A DNA stretch of 37,180 bases from Candidatus Magasanikbacteria bacterium CG_4_10_14_0_2_um_filter_37_12 (GTDB lineage Bacteria; Patescibacteriota; Patescibacteriia; Magasanikbacterales; UBA922). The notes below the pieces were generated by a model. It was not told where the DNA came from. It saw only the letters and a list, made by a program, of their open reading frames with translations, and did no database searches. The position numbers and the translations under genes were made by a program. This document shows, in pieces, positions 29,471 through 37,180 of the stretch (positions are counted from its first letter, which is position 1; the number at the start of each line of letters is the position of its first letter). The stretch is from assembly GCA_002793015.1 (NCBI GenBank), contig PFPK01000018.1, positions 1 through 37,180 of the forward strand, in the 5' to 3' direction.

Positions 29471-29661
29471 TCAGAATATTTCAAAATAATTACAGATAGC
29501 TTAACATTTTGCAAAAAAACAAAGGACTCAAAGTATATAAATACGTCATTATGACAAATCATCTGTACATGATAGTAACAACATCTGAAATGAATGATTT
29601 AGCCCAAGTGATCAGTGACTTCAAAAAACATACTACAAGAGAAATATATAAATTATTATAA
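29471..29661 (+). pseudogene. remnant of a Y1 (IS200/REP-associated tyrosine) transposase
   Basis: SEYFKIITDSLTFCKK-[frameshift in A-run]-KGLKVYKYVIMTNHLYMIVTTSEMNDLAQVISDFKKHTTREIYKLL*. Matches the Y1_Tnp pattern; the HUH motif is degraded to HLY. Confidence 0.75.
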
Positions 29662-29732
29662 GAAGATAATAGAAATTAAATATATTTCCCTTCCTGCCTT
29701 GGTTTAGTAAAAATTCAAATTTTAATTTTACT

Positions 29733-29975
29733 ATGTACACCCTCTACATCCTCCAATGTTCCGACGGTTCACTCTACACAGGAATTACACGAAATCTAGA
29801 TAACCGCCTAAAAACACACAGCGAAGGAAAAGGCTCAAAATATGTCCGAGCCAGATTACCTATAACGCTAGTCTTCAAAGAAAAACATATAGACCGATCA
29901 GAAGCCACGAAACGCGAGATGGAAATTAAAAAGATGAGTAGAGAAAATAAACTTAAAATAATAAAAAAAATATAA
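29733..29975 (+). CDS. GIY-YIG nuclease domain protein
   Basis: MYTLYILQCSDGSLYTGITRNLDNRLKTHSEGKGSKYVRARLPITLVFKE. Confidence 0.93.
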   Translation: MYTLYILQCSDGSLYTGITRNLDNRLKTHSEGKGSKYVRARLPITLVFKEKHIDRSEATKREMEIKKMSRENKLKIIKKI

Positions 29976-29981
29976 ATCGTC

Positions 29982-31172
29982 CTAGCCATACAATTCCACC
30001 AACCTCTCCACATACTCTCCTTCAGGCTTCTCCCAAGTCGGAATTTTTGTACTCATCTTTTCAATAACTGCTTTATTCTCCACACACCACTGCAATTTAT
30101 TTGTTAGAGAATTAAAATCTCCAGCCTCAAAAGTAAAACCATTCTCCCCCTCCACAATCAACTCCTCAATCCCCTCAATCCGACTGGCTAAGACCGGCAC
30201 ACCAAACGAAAAACTCTCAAAAATAACTGTCGGCGAATTCTCATAACAAAGCGACGGCGCAATCGTCACGTCATTCACAGCAAACAATTCTGGCAACTTT
30301 TCCCGCCCCACCAAACCATGTACAAAAATATTCTCACACCCCATAGCCAAATTCTTGACATCCTCCAAAACAGAACCATCACCAACAATATGCAATTGAC
30401 AATTTTTGTGATTTTCTACAAACTTCTTAAAGACATCAACCAAAAACAAAACACCTTTGTGAATCTCCACCTGTCCCAAATAAAGAAAGTTAAATTTCTG
30501 ATTGCTATCTCGACTTTTGACTTTTGACTTTCTACTTTCGACTACCGCTGTCATCGGATTCCTCACAACTACAAATTTAGACTGTGAAAAAAACCCGCGT
30601 GCCTTGTAAAAATCTAAAAGAAACTGCGACGGCGAGATCACCACTTCTGGCGAAGCAAAAAGTTGCTTCATGATCCACGTGTAAACCTTCGTCGGCCAAC
30701 CAGTGTATCGCCAACTATTTTCTTCTTTTTTCAAAATAATCCCACTCGGCTCGACCAGCTGGACATCGTGCACAGTATGGACATGACGAATCTCCAAAGC
30801 CCGAATCGCCCGAGGAATTAGGAAGCTCATCCCCATAAGATTGTGTGTATGAACGATGTCAGGTTTTTCCCATGTCAAAATCTTCTTCACTTCCCCACTA
30901 ATCGAAAAATTGAAAATATCAATGATATGCCAAAAAAAACGTGATAAAAAGTCATGCTTGTGTGCTTCTGTATAAAAGAAAATATTTTTCGGCTTGATGC
31001 GATAAATTTTCAAATTCTCGTCTTCCTCCACTCCCGCATCATCTGGTGTACTAGTAATCAAAACAATGCTGTGTCCAACCGAAATAAGCCCCTCTACGGT
31101 CTTCCTCACCACCTGCTCTGCCCCACCGCGGGCATAAGGAGGATATAGATTGTTGATTAAACAAATTTTCAT
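29982..31172 (-). CDS. glycosyltransferase family 4
   Basis: MKICLINNLYPPYARGGAEQVV...FLYLGQVEIHKGVLFLVDVF...SLCYENSPTVIFESFSFGVPVLASRIEGIEELI. The start at 31172 is preferred. Confidence 0.9.
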   Translation of the reverse strand: MKICLINNLYPPYARGGAEQVVRKTVEGLISVGHSIVLITSTPDDAGVEEDENLKIYRIKPKNIFFYTEAHKHDFLSRFFWHIIDIFNFSISGEVKKILTWEKPDIVHTHNLMGMSFLIPRAIRALEIRHVHTVHDVQLVEPSGIILKKEENSWRYTGWPTKVYTWIMKQLFASPEVVISPSQFLLDFYKARGFFSQSKFVVVRNPMTAVVESRKSKVKSRDSNQKFNFLYLGQVEIHKGVLFLVDVFKKFVENHKNCQLHIVGDGSVLEDVKNLAMGCENIFVHGLVGREKLPELFAVNDVTIAPSLCYENSPTVIFESFSFGVPVLASRIEGIEELIVEGENGFTFEAGDFNSLTNKLQWCVENKAVIEKMSTKIPTWEKPEGEYVERLVELYG

Positions 31173-31202
31173 ATTTTGATAGTTTTTTAGCCGACATTTC
31201 AT

Positions 31203-31298
31203 AGCCAATAGTTCATAAGAACGACTTGATGAAAATAGTATAACACAACAATACCCCAGTACAAGGTACAACAGACCTATTGGTATGAACTATTGGCT
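31203..31298. repeat. perfect 15-bp inverted repeat AGCCAATAGTTCATA / TATGAACTATTGGCT
   Basis: 31203-31217 is the reverse complement of 31284-31298. An 11-nt partial third copy TATGAACTATT is at 31437-31447. Confidence 0.85.
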
Positions 31299-31451
31299 GG
31301 TAAACTAATAAACACAAAACATATAACCACGAACTCTCTCTTGTCAACACTTCCTCCACAGCTACCCCACAACTAGATGGGTAACAGACTTGTCGAACTG
31401 CCACTTTTCAGATAAGATACACAAACTGACACAACCTATGAACTATTAGAT

Positions 31452-32894
31452 ATGGTCAACATTCAAGACATCGAAAAAATCCCCCCTCAAAATATTGAGG
31501 CGGAAAAATCCCTCCTCGGCTGTATCTTGCTTGATAAAGATGCCATGCTTAAGATTGCCGATGATATTGATATGGATGATTTTTATAAAAAAGCGCACTC
31601 TGACATCTTTGAGTCAATTTTGGAATTATATAACAAAAACGAACCAATCGACATTTTGACTCTCGGTAATAAATTGGAAGAAAAAAATAAAACAGCCACA
31701 ACTGGTGGTAAAAGTTATTTGGCAGAATTATCCAATGCTGTCCCGACGACAACTCACATCAAAGAGTATGCCAGCATTGTCCGTAAGAAATCTACTCTCA
31801 GAAAATTGTTGAATGCTGCCCACCAGATATCTGGGCTGGGCTACCAAGACAACGCCGAGGACGTGGATACTATCCTAGACGAAGCTCAACAATATCTTTA
31901 CTGCATAACTCAAAAACATCTCAAACAGTCATTCGTGCCAATCAGCGATGTCCTTAGTAATGCCTTCGAGCGCATTGACGAATTGCATCGTGAAAAAGGA
32001 AAACTCCGTGGTATTCCGACAGGATTCAAAAAATTAGATAACTTGCTGGCAGGTTTCCAAAAGTCCGACCTGATAATTCTCGCCGCCCGTCCAGCTGTCG
32101 GTAAGACTTCTCTAGCCCTAGACTTTGCTCGTCATACAGCAATTCGTAGTAAGGCCAAGGTAGGTATATTTTCTCTCGAGATGAGTAAAGAACAGCTTGT
32201 CGATCGTCTACTCTGTGCTGAAGCTGATGTCGATCTCTGGAAAATGCGTACTGGCAATCTCTCCGACCGTCCAGACAGTAGCGACTTCCCCCGCATTGGT
32301 AATGCCATGGGAAAATTATCCGAAGCCAAAATATTTATCGACGACACAGCTGGACAAAATGTATTACAAATTAGAACAAAAGCCCGTCGGCTGAAAGCCG
32401 AACATGGGCTTGACATGATCATCATCGACTACCTCCAACTGATGAACTCCACTAGCAAGCGTGGTAGTGACAATCGTGTCCAAGAAGTGGCTGAGATGAG
32501 TCGCGGATTGAAACTCTTGGCTCGTGAACTTGATATACCAGTCCTCTGCTTGTCCCAGCTTTCTCGTGCAGTTGAACAGACCAAACCAGCTATCCCAAAG
32601 TTGTCACACTTACGAGATTCTGGTAGTATTGAGCAGGATGCTGATGTGGTCATGTTTATTTATCGTAAAGCTGCGGATAGAAATTATCGGATAGAAGATA
32701 TTCCCCCAGATGAAATGTCTCTCGCTGAAATCCACATTGCCAAGCATAGAAACGGACCAACGGGAGTAGTCCGAACATTCTTTGATCAAGAACGCGCCAG
32801 TTTCAAAAATCTAGACACCGACTACACACCACCGCCAACTCCACAATCTATTCCACAACCAACATCAACGCCAAATAAAGTACCATCTTTCTAG
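31452..32894 (+). CDS. dnaB: replicative DNA helicase
   Basis: PPQNIEAEKSLLGCILLD...GIPTGFKKLDNLLAGFQKSDLIILAARPAVGKTSLALDFA...IDYLQLM...LSHLRDSGSIEQDADVVMFIYR. Confidence 0.96.
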   Translation: MVNIQDIEKIPPQNIEAEKSLLGCILLDKDAMLKIADDIDMDDFYKKAHSDIFESILELYNKNEPIDILTLGNKLEEKNKTATTGGKSYLAELSNAVPTTTHIKEYASIVRKKSTLRKLLNAAHQISGLGYQDNAEDVDTILDEAQQYLYCITQKHLKQSFVPISDVLSNAFERIDELHREKGKLRGIPTGFKKLDNLLAGFQKSDLIILAARPAVGKTSLALDFARHTAIRSKAKVGIFSLEMSKEQLVDRLLCAEADVDLWKMRTGNLSDRPDSSDFPRIGNAMGKLSEAKIFIDDTAGQNVLQIRTKARRLKAEHGLDMIIIDYLQLMNSTSKRGSDNRVQEVAEMSRGLKLLARELDIPVLCLSQLSRAVEQTKPAIPKLSHLRDSGSIEQDADVVMFIYRKAADRNYRIEDIPPDEMSLAEIHIAKHRNGPTGVVRTFFDQERASFKNLDTDYTPPPTPQSIPQPTSTPNKVPSF

Positions 32895-32966
32895 ACCTAT
32901 AATTTTTTTAAAAACTCAATCACAAAAATCAGTGAAACCCAATTTAATCAACATAATCAATGTTAT

Positions 32967-33269
32967 ATGTTCAACAAGCTAAAACAATTCAAAGACATCC
33001 GCACCCAAGCCAAAACTATCCAAAGCGCTCTGGCAGATGAATCTATCACAGTCAAAGAAGCTGGTGACAAAGTTGTTCTCACTATGGATGGCAATATGAA
33101 GCTCACTGCTCTTGCCATTGATGACGACCTCATGAATGCCGATAGCAAAGACAAATTGATCAAGGCGATCAAAGATGCTCACGAAAGCGCCATGAAAAAA
33201 ATGCAACGCATCATGGCCATGAAAATGAAAGAGATGGGTGGGTTTCCGAATATCCCAGGCTTGTCTTAA
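32967..33269 (+). CDS. YbaB/EbfC family nucleoid-associated protein
   Basis: MFNKLKQFKDIRTQAKTIQSALADE..., position directly before recR, Met/Lys-rich C-terminus. Confidence 0.82.
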   Translation: MFNKLKQFKDIRTQAKTIQSALADESITVKEAGDKVVLTMDGNMKLTALAIDDDLMNADSKDKLIKAIKDAHESAMKKMQRIMAMKMKEMGGFPNIPGLS

Positions 33270-33270
33270 C

Positions 33271-33372
33271 ATCTCCTCCCCTATGAGGGGAGGTTGGGAG
33301 GGGTCTTTAGCGAGATACAACATTGTGACTCGAGTGCAGACCCCCTCTGACTCCCCCTTATAGGGGGAGAAT
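33271..33372. repeat. MITE/REP-like palindromic element between ybaB and recR
   Basis: TCTCCTCCCCTATGAGGGGAGGTTGGGAGGGGTCT...AGACCCCCTCTGACTCCCCCTTATAGGGGGAGA. Near-perfect inverted arms, each with an internal hairpin. Confidence 0.8.
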
Positions 33373-33379
33373 ATACCTT

Positions 33380-33976
33380 ATGCCGTATTCTCGTTCGATT
33401 GAAAAACTCATCAAAGCTTTTTCCAAGCTCCCCACGGTAGGCCCTCGCACGGCCGAACGTTTTGTATTTCATCTCCTCCGATCTGGGAAAAAAGATGTTG
33501 GAGAATTGACGATGGCTCTAAAAAATTTGATTGATAATATCAAAAGTTGCGAGCTGTGTTGGGATTTTTCGGATCAATCTCCCTGTGAAATTTGCTCTGA
33601 TACTAGAAGAGACCAGACGAAAATATGTGTGGTCACTCATCCTCAGGATATGCAGGTCTTCGAGAAAACTGGCGAATACAAAGGTCTGTATCATATTTTG
33701 AGGGGGGTGATAAAACCAGGCGATGAACAAAATGTTAAATTTTTGAAAATTAAAGAACTATTGGAGCGAGTTAAAATGCCGACAGTGGAAGAAGCCATCC
33801 TCGCTCTCAATCCTGACTTGCCTGGTGAGACGACCATGATGTTTCTAGAAAAGAAAATAAAAGAACAAAACCCCCAAACCAAAATCACTCGTCTGGCTCG
33901 TGGTCTGCCGATGGGTAGCGATGTGCGGTACGCTGATGAGATTACTCTGGGTAGTGCTTTGAAGAATCGGATGTAA
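33380..33976 (+). CDS. recR: recombination mediator protein
   Basis: SIEKLIKAFSKLPTVGPRTAERFVFHLL...CELCWDFSDQSPCEICSDTRRDQTKICVV...YHILRGVIKP...ITRLARGLPMGSDVRYADEITLGSAL. Confidence 0.95.
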   Translation: MPYSRSIEKLIKAFSKLPTVGPRTAERFVFHLLRSGKKDVGELTMALKNLIDNIKSCELCWDFSDQSPCEICSDTRRDQTKICVVTHPQDMQVFEKTGEYKGLYHILRGVIKPGDEQNVKFLKIKELLERVKMPTVEEAILALNPDLPGETTMMFLEKKIKEQNPQTKITRLARGLPMGSDVRYADEITLGSALKNRM

Positions 33977-34109
33977 TTGCGGAATTACCCATAGCCTCGG
34001 ACATTTTGTATTAAATATGATAAGATATATATAAACGAATAAAGTAAAATAATTAAAAGTTTTTATCCACTTGGCATATATATAATTTGGGGGCTATTTT
34101 AAAAACAAT

Positions 34110-35192
34110 TTGACCAACAACATGACAGACAATATTGTAAAATTGATTGAAAAAAAAGAATGGATAAAAAGATGGGCTGGTTCCTATACTTTTATTTCAG
34201 CTTCCTACTGGGGAAAACAATACAAGACATCGCTTAAACGTGAACTTGGTATCGGCTTTAATCATTCACTGCTTGTTCACAAAAAAGGAACTGTGTCTTT
34301 TTATTTGGTTAAAAGTGAATTGGATAATTTTGGCAACACATTAGCAAAAAAAGCGACCAAAAATAACAAAGTTGCCATTCAGTGGTGCCTTAAGTTAAAA
34401 GATAATGCCGACATGATCACTAAAATCATGAAAAAATTGCAAGGGGAAATACCTTCAAAAACTGAGTATCAGGAATTTCTGGTTGCTTTTGACAGGCATC
34501 TTCCTCTACACAATGCCATGAAAAAAACTGTTGATTACTTTTCTATTGAAATATTGAATGAGTTGCTTCCACATTTTAAAGACGCTCGTCTATATACTGA
34601 ACATGTATACAGCGACACAGAAAGTTTTTTCCGTAGTGTTACGAAAAAAATTGCGGAAAAAGAAAAATACAACTCAGACTATTTAACCTGCCTGACACAA
34701 TTGGAATTTGAAAATTATTTGCAGACTAATAAACTACCAAATGAAAAAATCCTACAAACTCGCTTTGAGTCAAGTCTTTTATATTTTGAAAACACCAAAG
34801 AATACATAAAGACAGGCAAGCAAGCAAAAAATATTGAAGAACTAATATTTAGCAAGTCAACCCAAGGTAAAAAAGAAATTAAGGGTGTGTCTGCATACCA
34901 AGGTATAGCGATCGGAACAGTCAGAATAATACCTGACCCACATCAAATTGGTACTTTTAATAAAGGTGATATTTTAATTACAGGAATGACCCGCCCAGAA
35001 TTTTTGCCTGTTATGAAAAAGGCCTCTGCAATTGTGACGGATGCTGGCGGAATATTGTGTCATGCGGCCATATCTGCACGAGAATTAAAAATTCCGTGTG
35101 TAGTCGGTACACAACTAGCATCGTCCATTTTTCATGACGGTGATACAATTAAAGTAGATGCCAACACCGGTGTCGTTTCATTAACAAAATAA
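34110..35192 (+). CDS. orphan PEP-utilizing-enzyme mobile (phosphohistidine swivel) domain protein
   Basis: C-terminal KGVSAYQGIAIGTVRII...GDILITGMTRPEFLPVMKKASAIVTDAGGILCHAAISARELKIPCVVGT. No ATP-grasp or PEP-binding domain. Confidence 0.8.
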   Translation: MTNNMTDNIVKLIEKKEWIKRWAGSYTFISASYWGKQYKTSLKRELGIGFNHSLLVHKKGTVSFYLVKSELDNFGNTLAKKATKNNKVAIQWCLKLKDNADMITKIMKKLQGEIPSKTEYQEFLVAFDRHLPLHNAMKKTVDYFSIEILNELLPHFKDARLYTEHVYSDTESFFRSVTKKIAEKEKYNSDYLTCLTQLEFENYLQTNKLPNEKILQTRFESSLLYFENTKEYIKTGKQAKNIEELIFSKSTQGKKEIKGVSAYQGIAIGTVRIIPDPHQIGTFNKGDILITGMTRPEFLPVMKKASAIVTDAGGILCHAAISARELKIPCVVGTQLASSIFHDGDTIKVDANTGVVSLTK

Positions 35193-35195
35193 TCT

Positions 35196-36650
35196 ATGTC
35201 CAATAATAAAAATGAATTTGATTGGATTAAGAATATCAAATGGGTAAAAATGAAAGAACGCGATATAGATATTGCACTTGAATCTTTTTATACTAAAGGT
35301 TATGGGGAAAAATATTTTAAAAAAATAGGAATAAATTTTAGCATAGGCAACCAATTAGTTTTCAGTGATGGAAGAATTTTCTTTGACCAAAAAGACATAG
35401 ATGACGCCACACACTTGTTGTTAGAAAAAAAAGATAAATTACCCAAGTATGCATTAAAGATTACCGACCATTGCATTAAACAGCTTAAGAAATGCGAGCA
35501 ATTTTTAAAAAAACATAAAAAGACGAACTTTAGTAAAATTTCAGACGGCAACTTTAGAAAAATATGCTCAGAATTTATAGAAGTAATCTATAATCTTATT
35601 CCGCAGGCTTTTTTTGTCTCTGAAATCTTAGAAAAAGTAGCATCAGAAAAAATTATAGCATCGCTAAAAAACCACACTAGTGATCCGGTATCGTTATACA
35701 CAAAATTGGTTATACCAACTCAACCAAGCAGGTTAGGGCGGGAATATGTAGAACGCCTTGCACTTGCGCTAAAATTACAGCAAAAAAATTCAATCGATAG
35801 CGGGATCAAAAAATATTTAAATAAATTTGGCTGGGTGGCGCTATACAGCCCGATAGACGATTTATATACAAAAGAAAAAATATTAACAGAAATTAAAAAA
35901 TTGAGTGAAAAATCAAATTTGGCCGATGAATTGAAACAGGCAAAACGCAAAGAGATTGAATTAAAAAAAATAGCCGCTCAAGCATGGCAAACAGTCAAAC
36001 TATCCACTCATGATCATTTGTTAATCAAAGTCATGCAAAAAAACGCTTGGGTGAGAACGTATCGTCGTGAATTAATTAGCGAGATTTTTTTTCAAATGAG
36101 ACCGATGTATATAAAATGTGCACAGAAACTGAATTTAAAATTTTCCGATTTAAGACAGGTTGCGTGTTGGGAAATTATTGAACAATTTAACAATCCTGAG
36201 AAAAATTTTGATAATATGATTGAGGATAGAAAATCTGGATATGTATTCCTACAACAAAAAGACGTGGTTCAAATTATCTCCGGCAAATCAATATCTAAAA
36301 TTTTTGATCCTGAAAAAAATTCAACAATAAACGCTGAATTGAAAGGCTTACCAGTATACCATGGACAGGCCGTTGGGCCAGTAAAAATTATTCATAAAAA
36401 AGAAGATCTTGCAGGCTTCAAAAAAGGAGAAGTTTTGGTAGCTCCCACAGTTGGCACATGGATGATGCCGGCCGTAGAGAAATGCATCGCTATCATAACT
36501 GATGCAGGTGGGGTGTTAAGCCATACCGCTATTGTGGCACGCGAATTCAAGAAGCCTTGCATAGTTGCAACAAAGCATGCTACAAAAATATTAAAAAACG
36601 GTCAAATAGTTACCATAGATACTCAACTTAATTTAATTAAGTTGAAATAA
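35196..36650 (+). CDS. second orphan phosphohistidine swivel domain protein (tandem paralogue)
   Basis: C-terminal KGLPVYHGQAVGPVKII...GEVLVAPTVGTWMMPAVEKCIAIITDAGGVLSHTAIVAREFKKPCIVAT. Confidence 0.8.
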   Translation: MSNNKNEFDWIKNIKWVKMKERDIDIALESFYTKGYGEKYFKKIGINFSIGNQLVFSDGRIFFDQKDIDDATHLLLEKKDKLPKYALKITDHCIKQLKKCEQFLKKHKKTNFSKISDGNFRKICSEFIEVIYNLIPQAFFVSEILEKVASEKIIASLKNHTSDPVSLYTKLVIPTQPSRLGREYVERLALALKLQQKNSIDSGIKKYLNKFGWVALYSPIDDLYTKEKILTEIKKLSEKSNLADELKQAKRKEIELKKIAAQAWQTVKLSTHDHLLIKVMQKNAWVRTYRRELISEIFFQMRPMYIKCAQKLNLKFSDLRQVACWEIIEQFNNPEKNFDNMIEDRKSGYVFLQQKDVVQIISGKSISKIFDPEKNSTINAELKGLPVYHGQAVGPVKIIHKKEDLAGFKKGEVLVAPTVGTWMMPAVEKCIAIITDAGGVLSHTAIVAREFKKPCIVATKHATKILKNGQIVTIDTQLNLIKLK

Positions 36651-36663
36651 AAATTTTAAATTT

Positions 36664-37180
36664 ATGACAAAAAATGAAGTAAACTTTTTAACTCGCCACG
36701 CGCAATCAGAACGTCACGACCCTCTGCGTGCTTCAAAAGAATATCCCAGTCTCACAATTGAAGGCGTGGAACAGTCAAAAGATACTGCAAAAAACAAGAT
36801 ATTGGAATTGATTAAAAGTGCACAGGAAGGAGCAATTATATTTATTGGCGGGGCTTCTGACCAAGCACGCACCGCACAAACAGCAGAAATCTACGGAGAC
36901 GCTTTGGAAGAAGTCATTTACGATCAAACAAATAATGAAGAAATTGAAATTGTGACAAAAAAAAATATAGACGAACTAATCAAAGCATCAAATAAAAAAC
37001 AGGCTAAGGATGTTGCCAAACAAGATCCTGAAAGATCTTTGGCACAAATTGACAGTGATATGGCGAAGACACCAGATTACGAAGATGTTTTACAACAAAT
37101 TACCGAGTATTTGAAAAATGAAAACCCCAGAAAAAAAATAGTAATAGCTTTCCCCGCTCAACTTAAAGGTTTTTCCTATG
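36664..37180 (+). CDS. histidine-phosphatase (phosphoglycerate mutase-like) superfamily protein, 3'-truncated by window end
   Basis: ATG at 36664: MTKNEVNFLTRHAQSERHDPLRASKEYPSLTIEGVEQSKDTA...; RHA motif in RHG position. Open to the window edge, so absent from the ORF track. Confidence 0.6.
   Translation, partial: MTKNEVNFLTRHAQSERHDPLRASKEYPSLTIEGVEQSKDTAKNKILELIKSAQEGAIIFIGGASDQARTAQTAEIYGDALEEVIYDQTNNEEIEIVTKKNIDELIKASNKKQAKDVAKQDPERSLAQIDSDMAKTPDYEDVLQQITEYLKNENPRKKIVIAFPAQLKGFSY

Noticed and set aside
18386-31298. Short-period arrays considered as CRISPR
   Set aside because: Units are 7-8 nt and contiguous with no spacers; no cas genes in the window.

Overview
The window looks like part of a Candidate Phyla Radiation / Patescibacteria-type chromosome. 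This is inferred from the AT-rich composition, compact gene layout, orphan membrane proteins and divergent MurA. The most interesting locus is at about 2.67-7.25 kb. It has a TTGACA-17-TAAAAT promoter, a cobalamin-riboswitch-like leader with a perfect 7-bp intrinsic terminator, and then four same-strand genes: a DUF4430/transcobalamin-C-like lipoprotein, an 804-aa secreted protein combining a DUF4430-like domain with an alpha/alpha-toroid (transcobalamin/intrinsic-factor-like), a second small DUF4430-like lipoprotein, and a DUF6580/ECF-S-like membrane protein. A bidirectional-type terminator ends the unit. I read it as a candidate B12-capture and uptake cassette. Other content: riboflavin kinase plus lumazine synthase without other rib genes; an S41 protease; a MurA-like enzyme; a rhamnose and surface-glycan cluster (RmlA, RmlB, a plant/giant-virus NRS/ER-like reductase, four GT2s, cupins); NUDIX; HIT; two divergently transcribed ~755-aa membrane proteins; GNAT; GIY-YIG; GT4; DnaB; YbaB; RecR; two tandem orphan phosphohistidine-swivel proteins followed by a histidine-phosphatase-like ORF that runs off the window; and a frameshifted Y1 (REP/IS200-type) transposase remnant. 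A second notable signal is a set of short degenerate repeat arrays with strict 7- or 8-nt periodicity, usually 4 units (28 or 32 nt). They are unrelated in sequence and occur inside ORFs and between genes.
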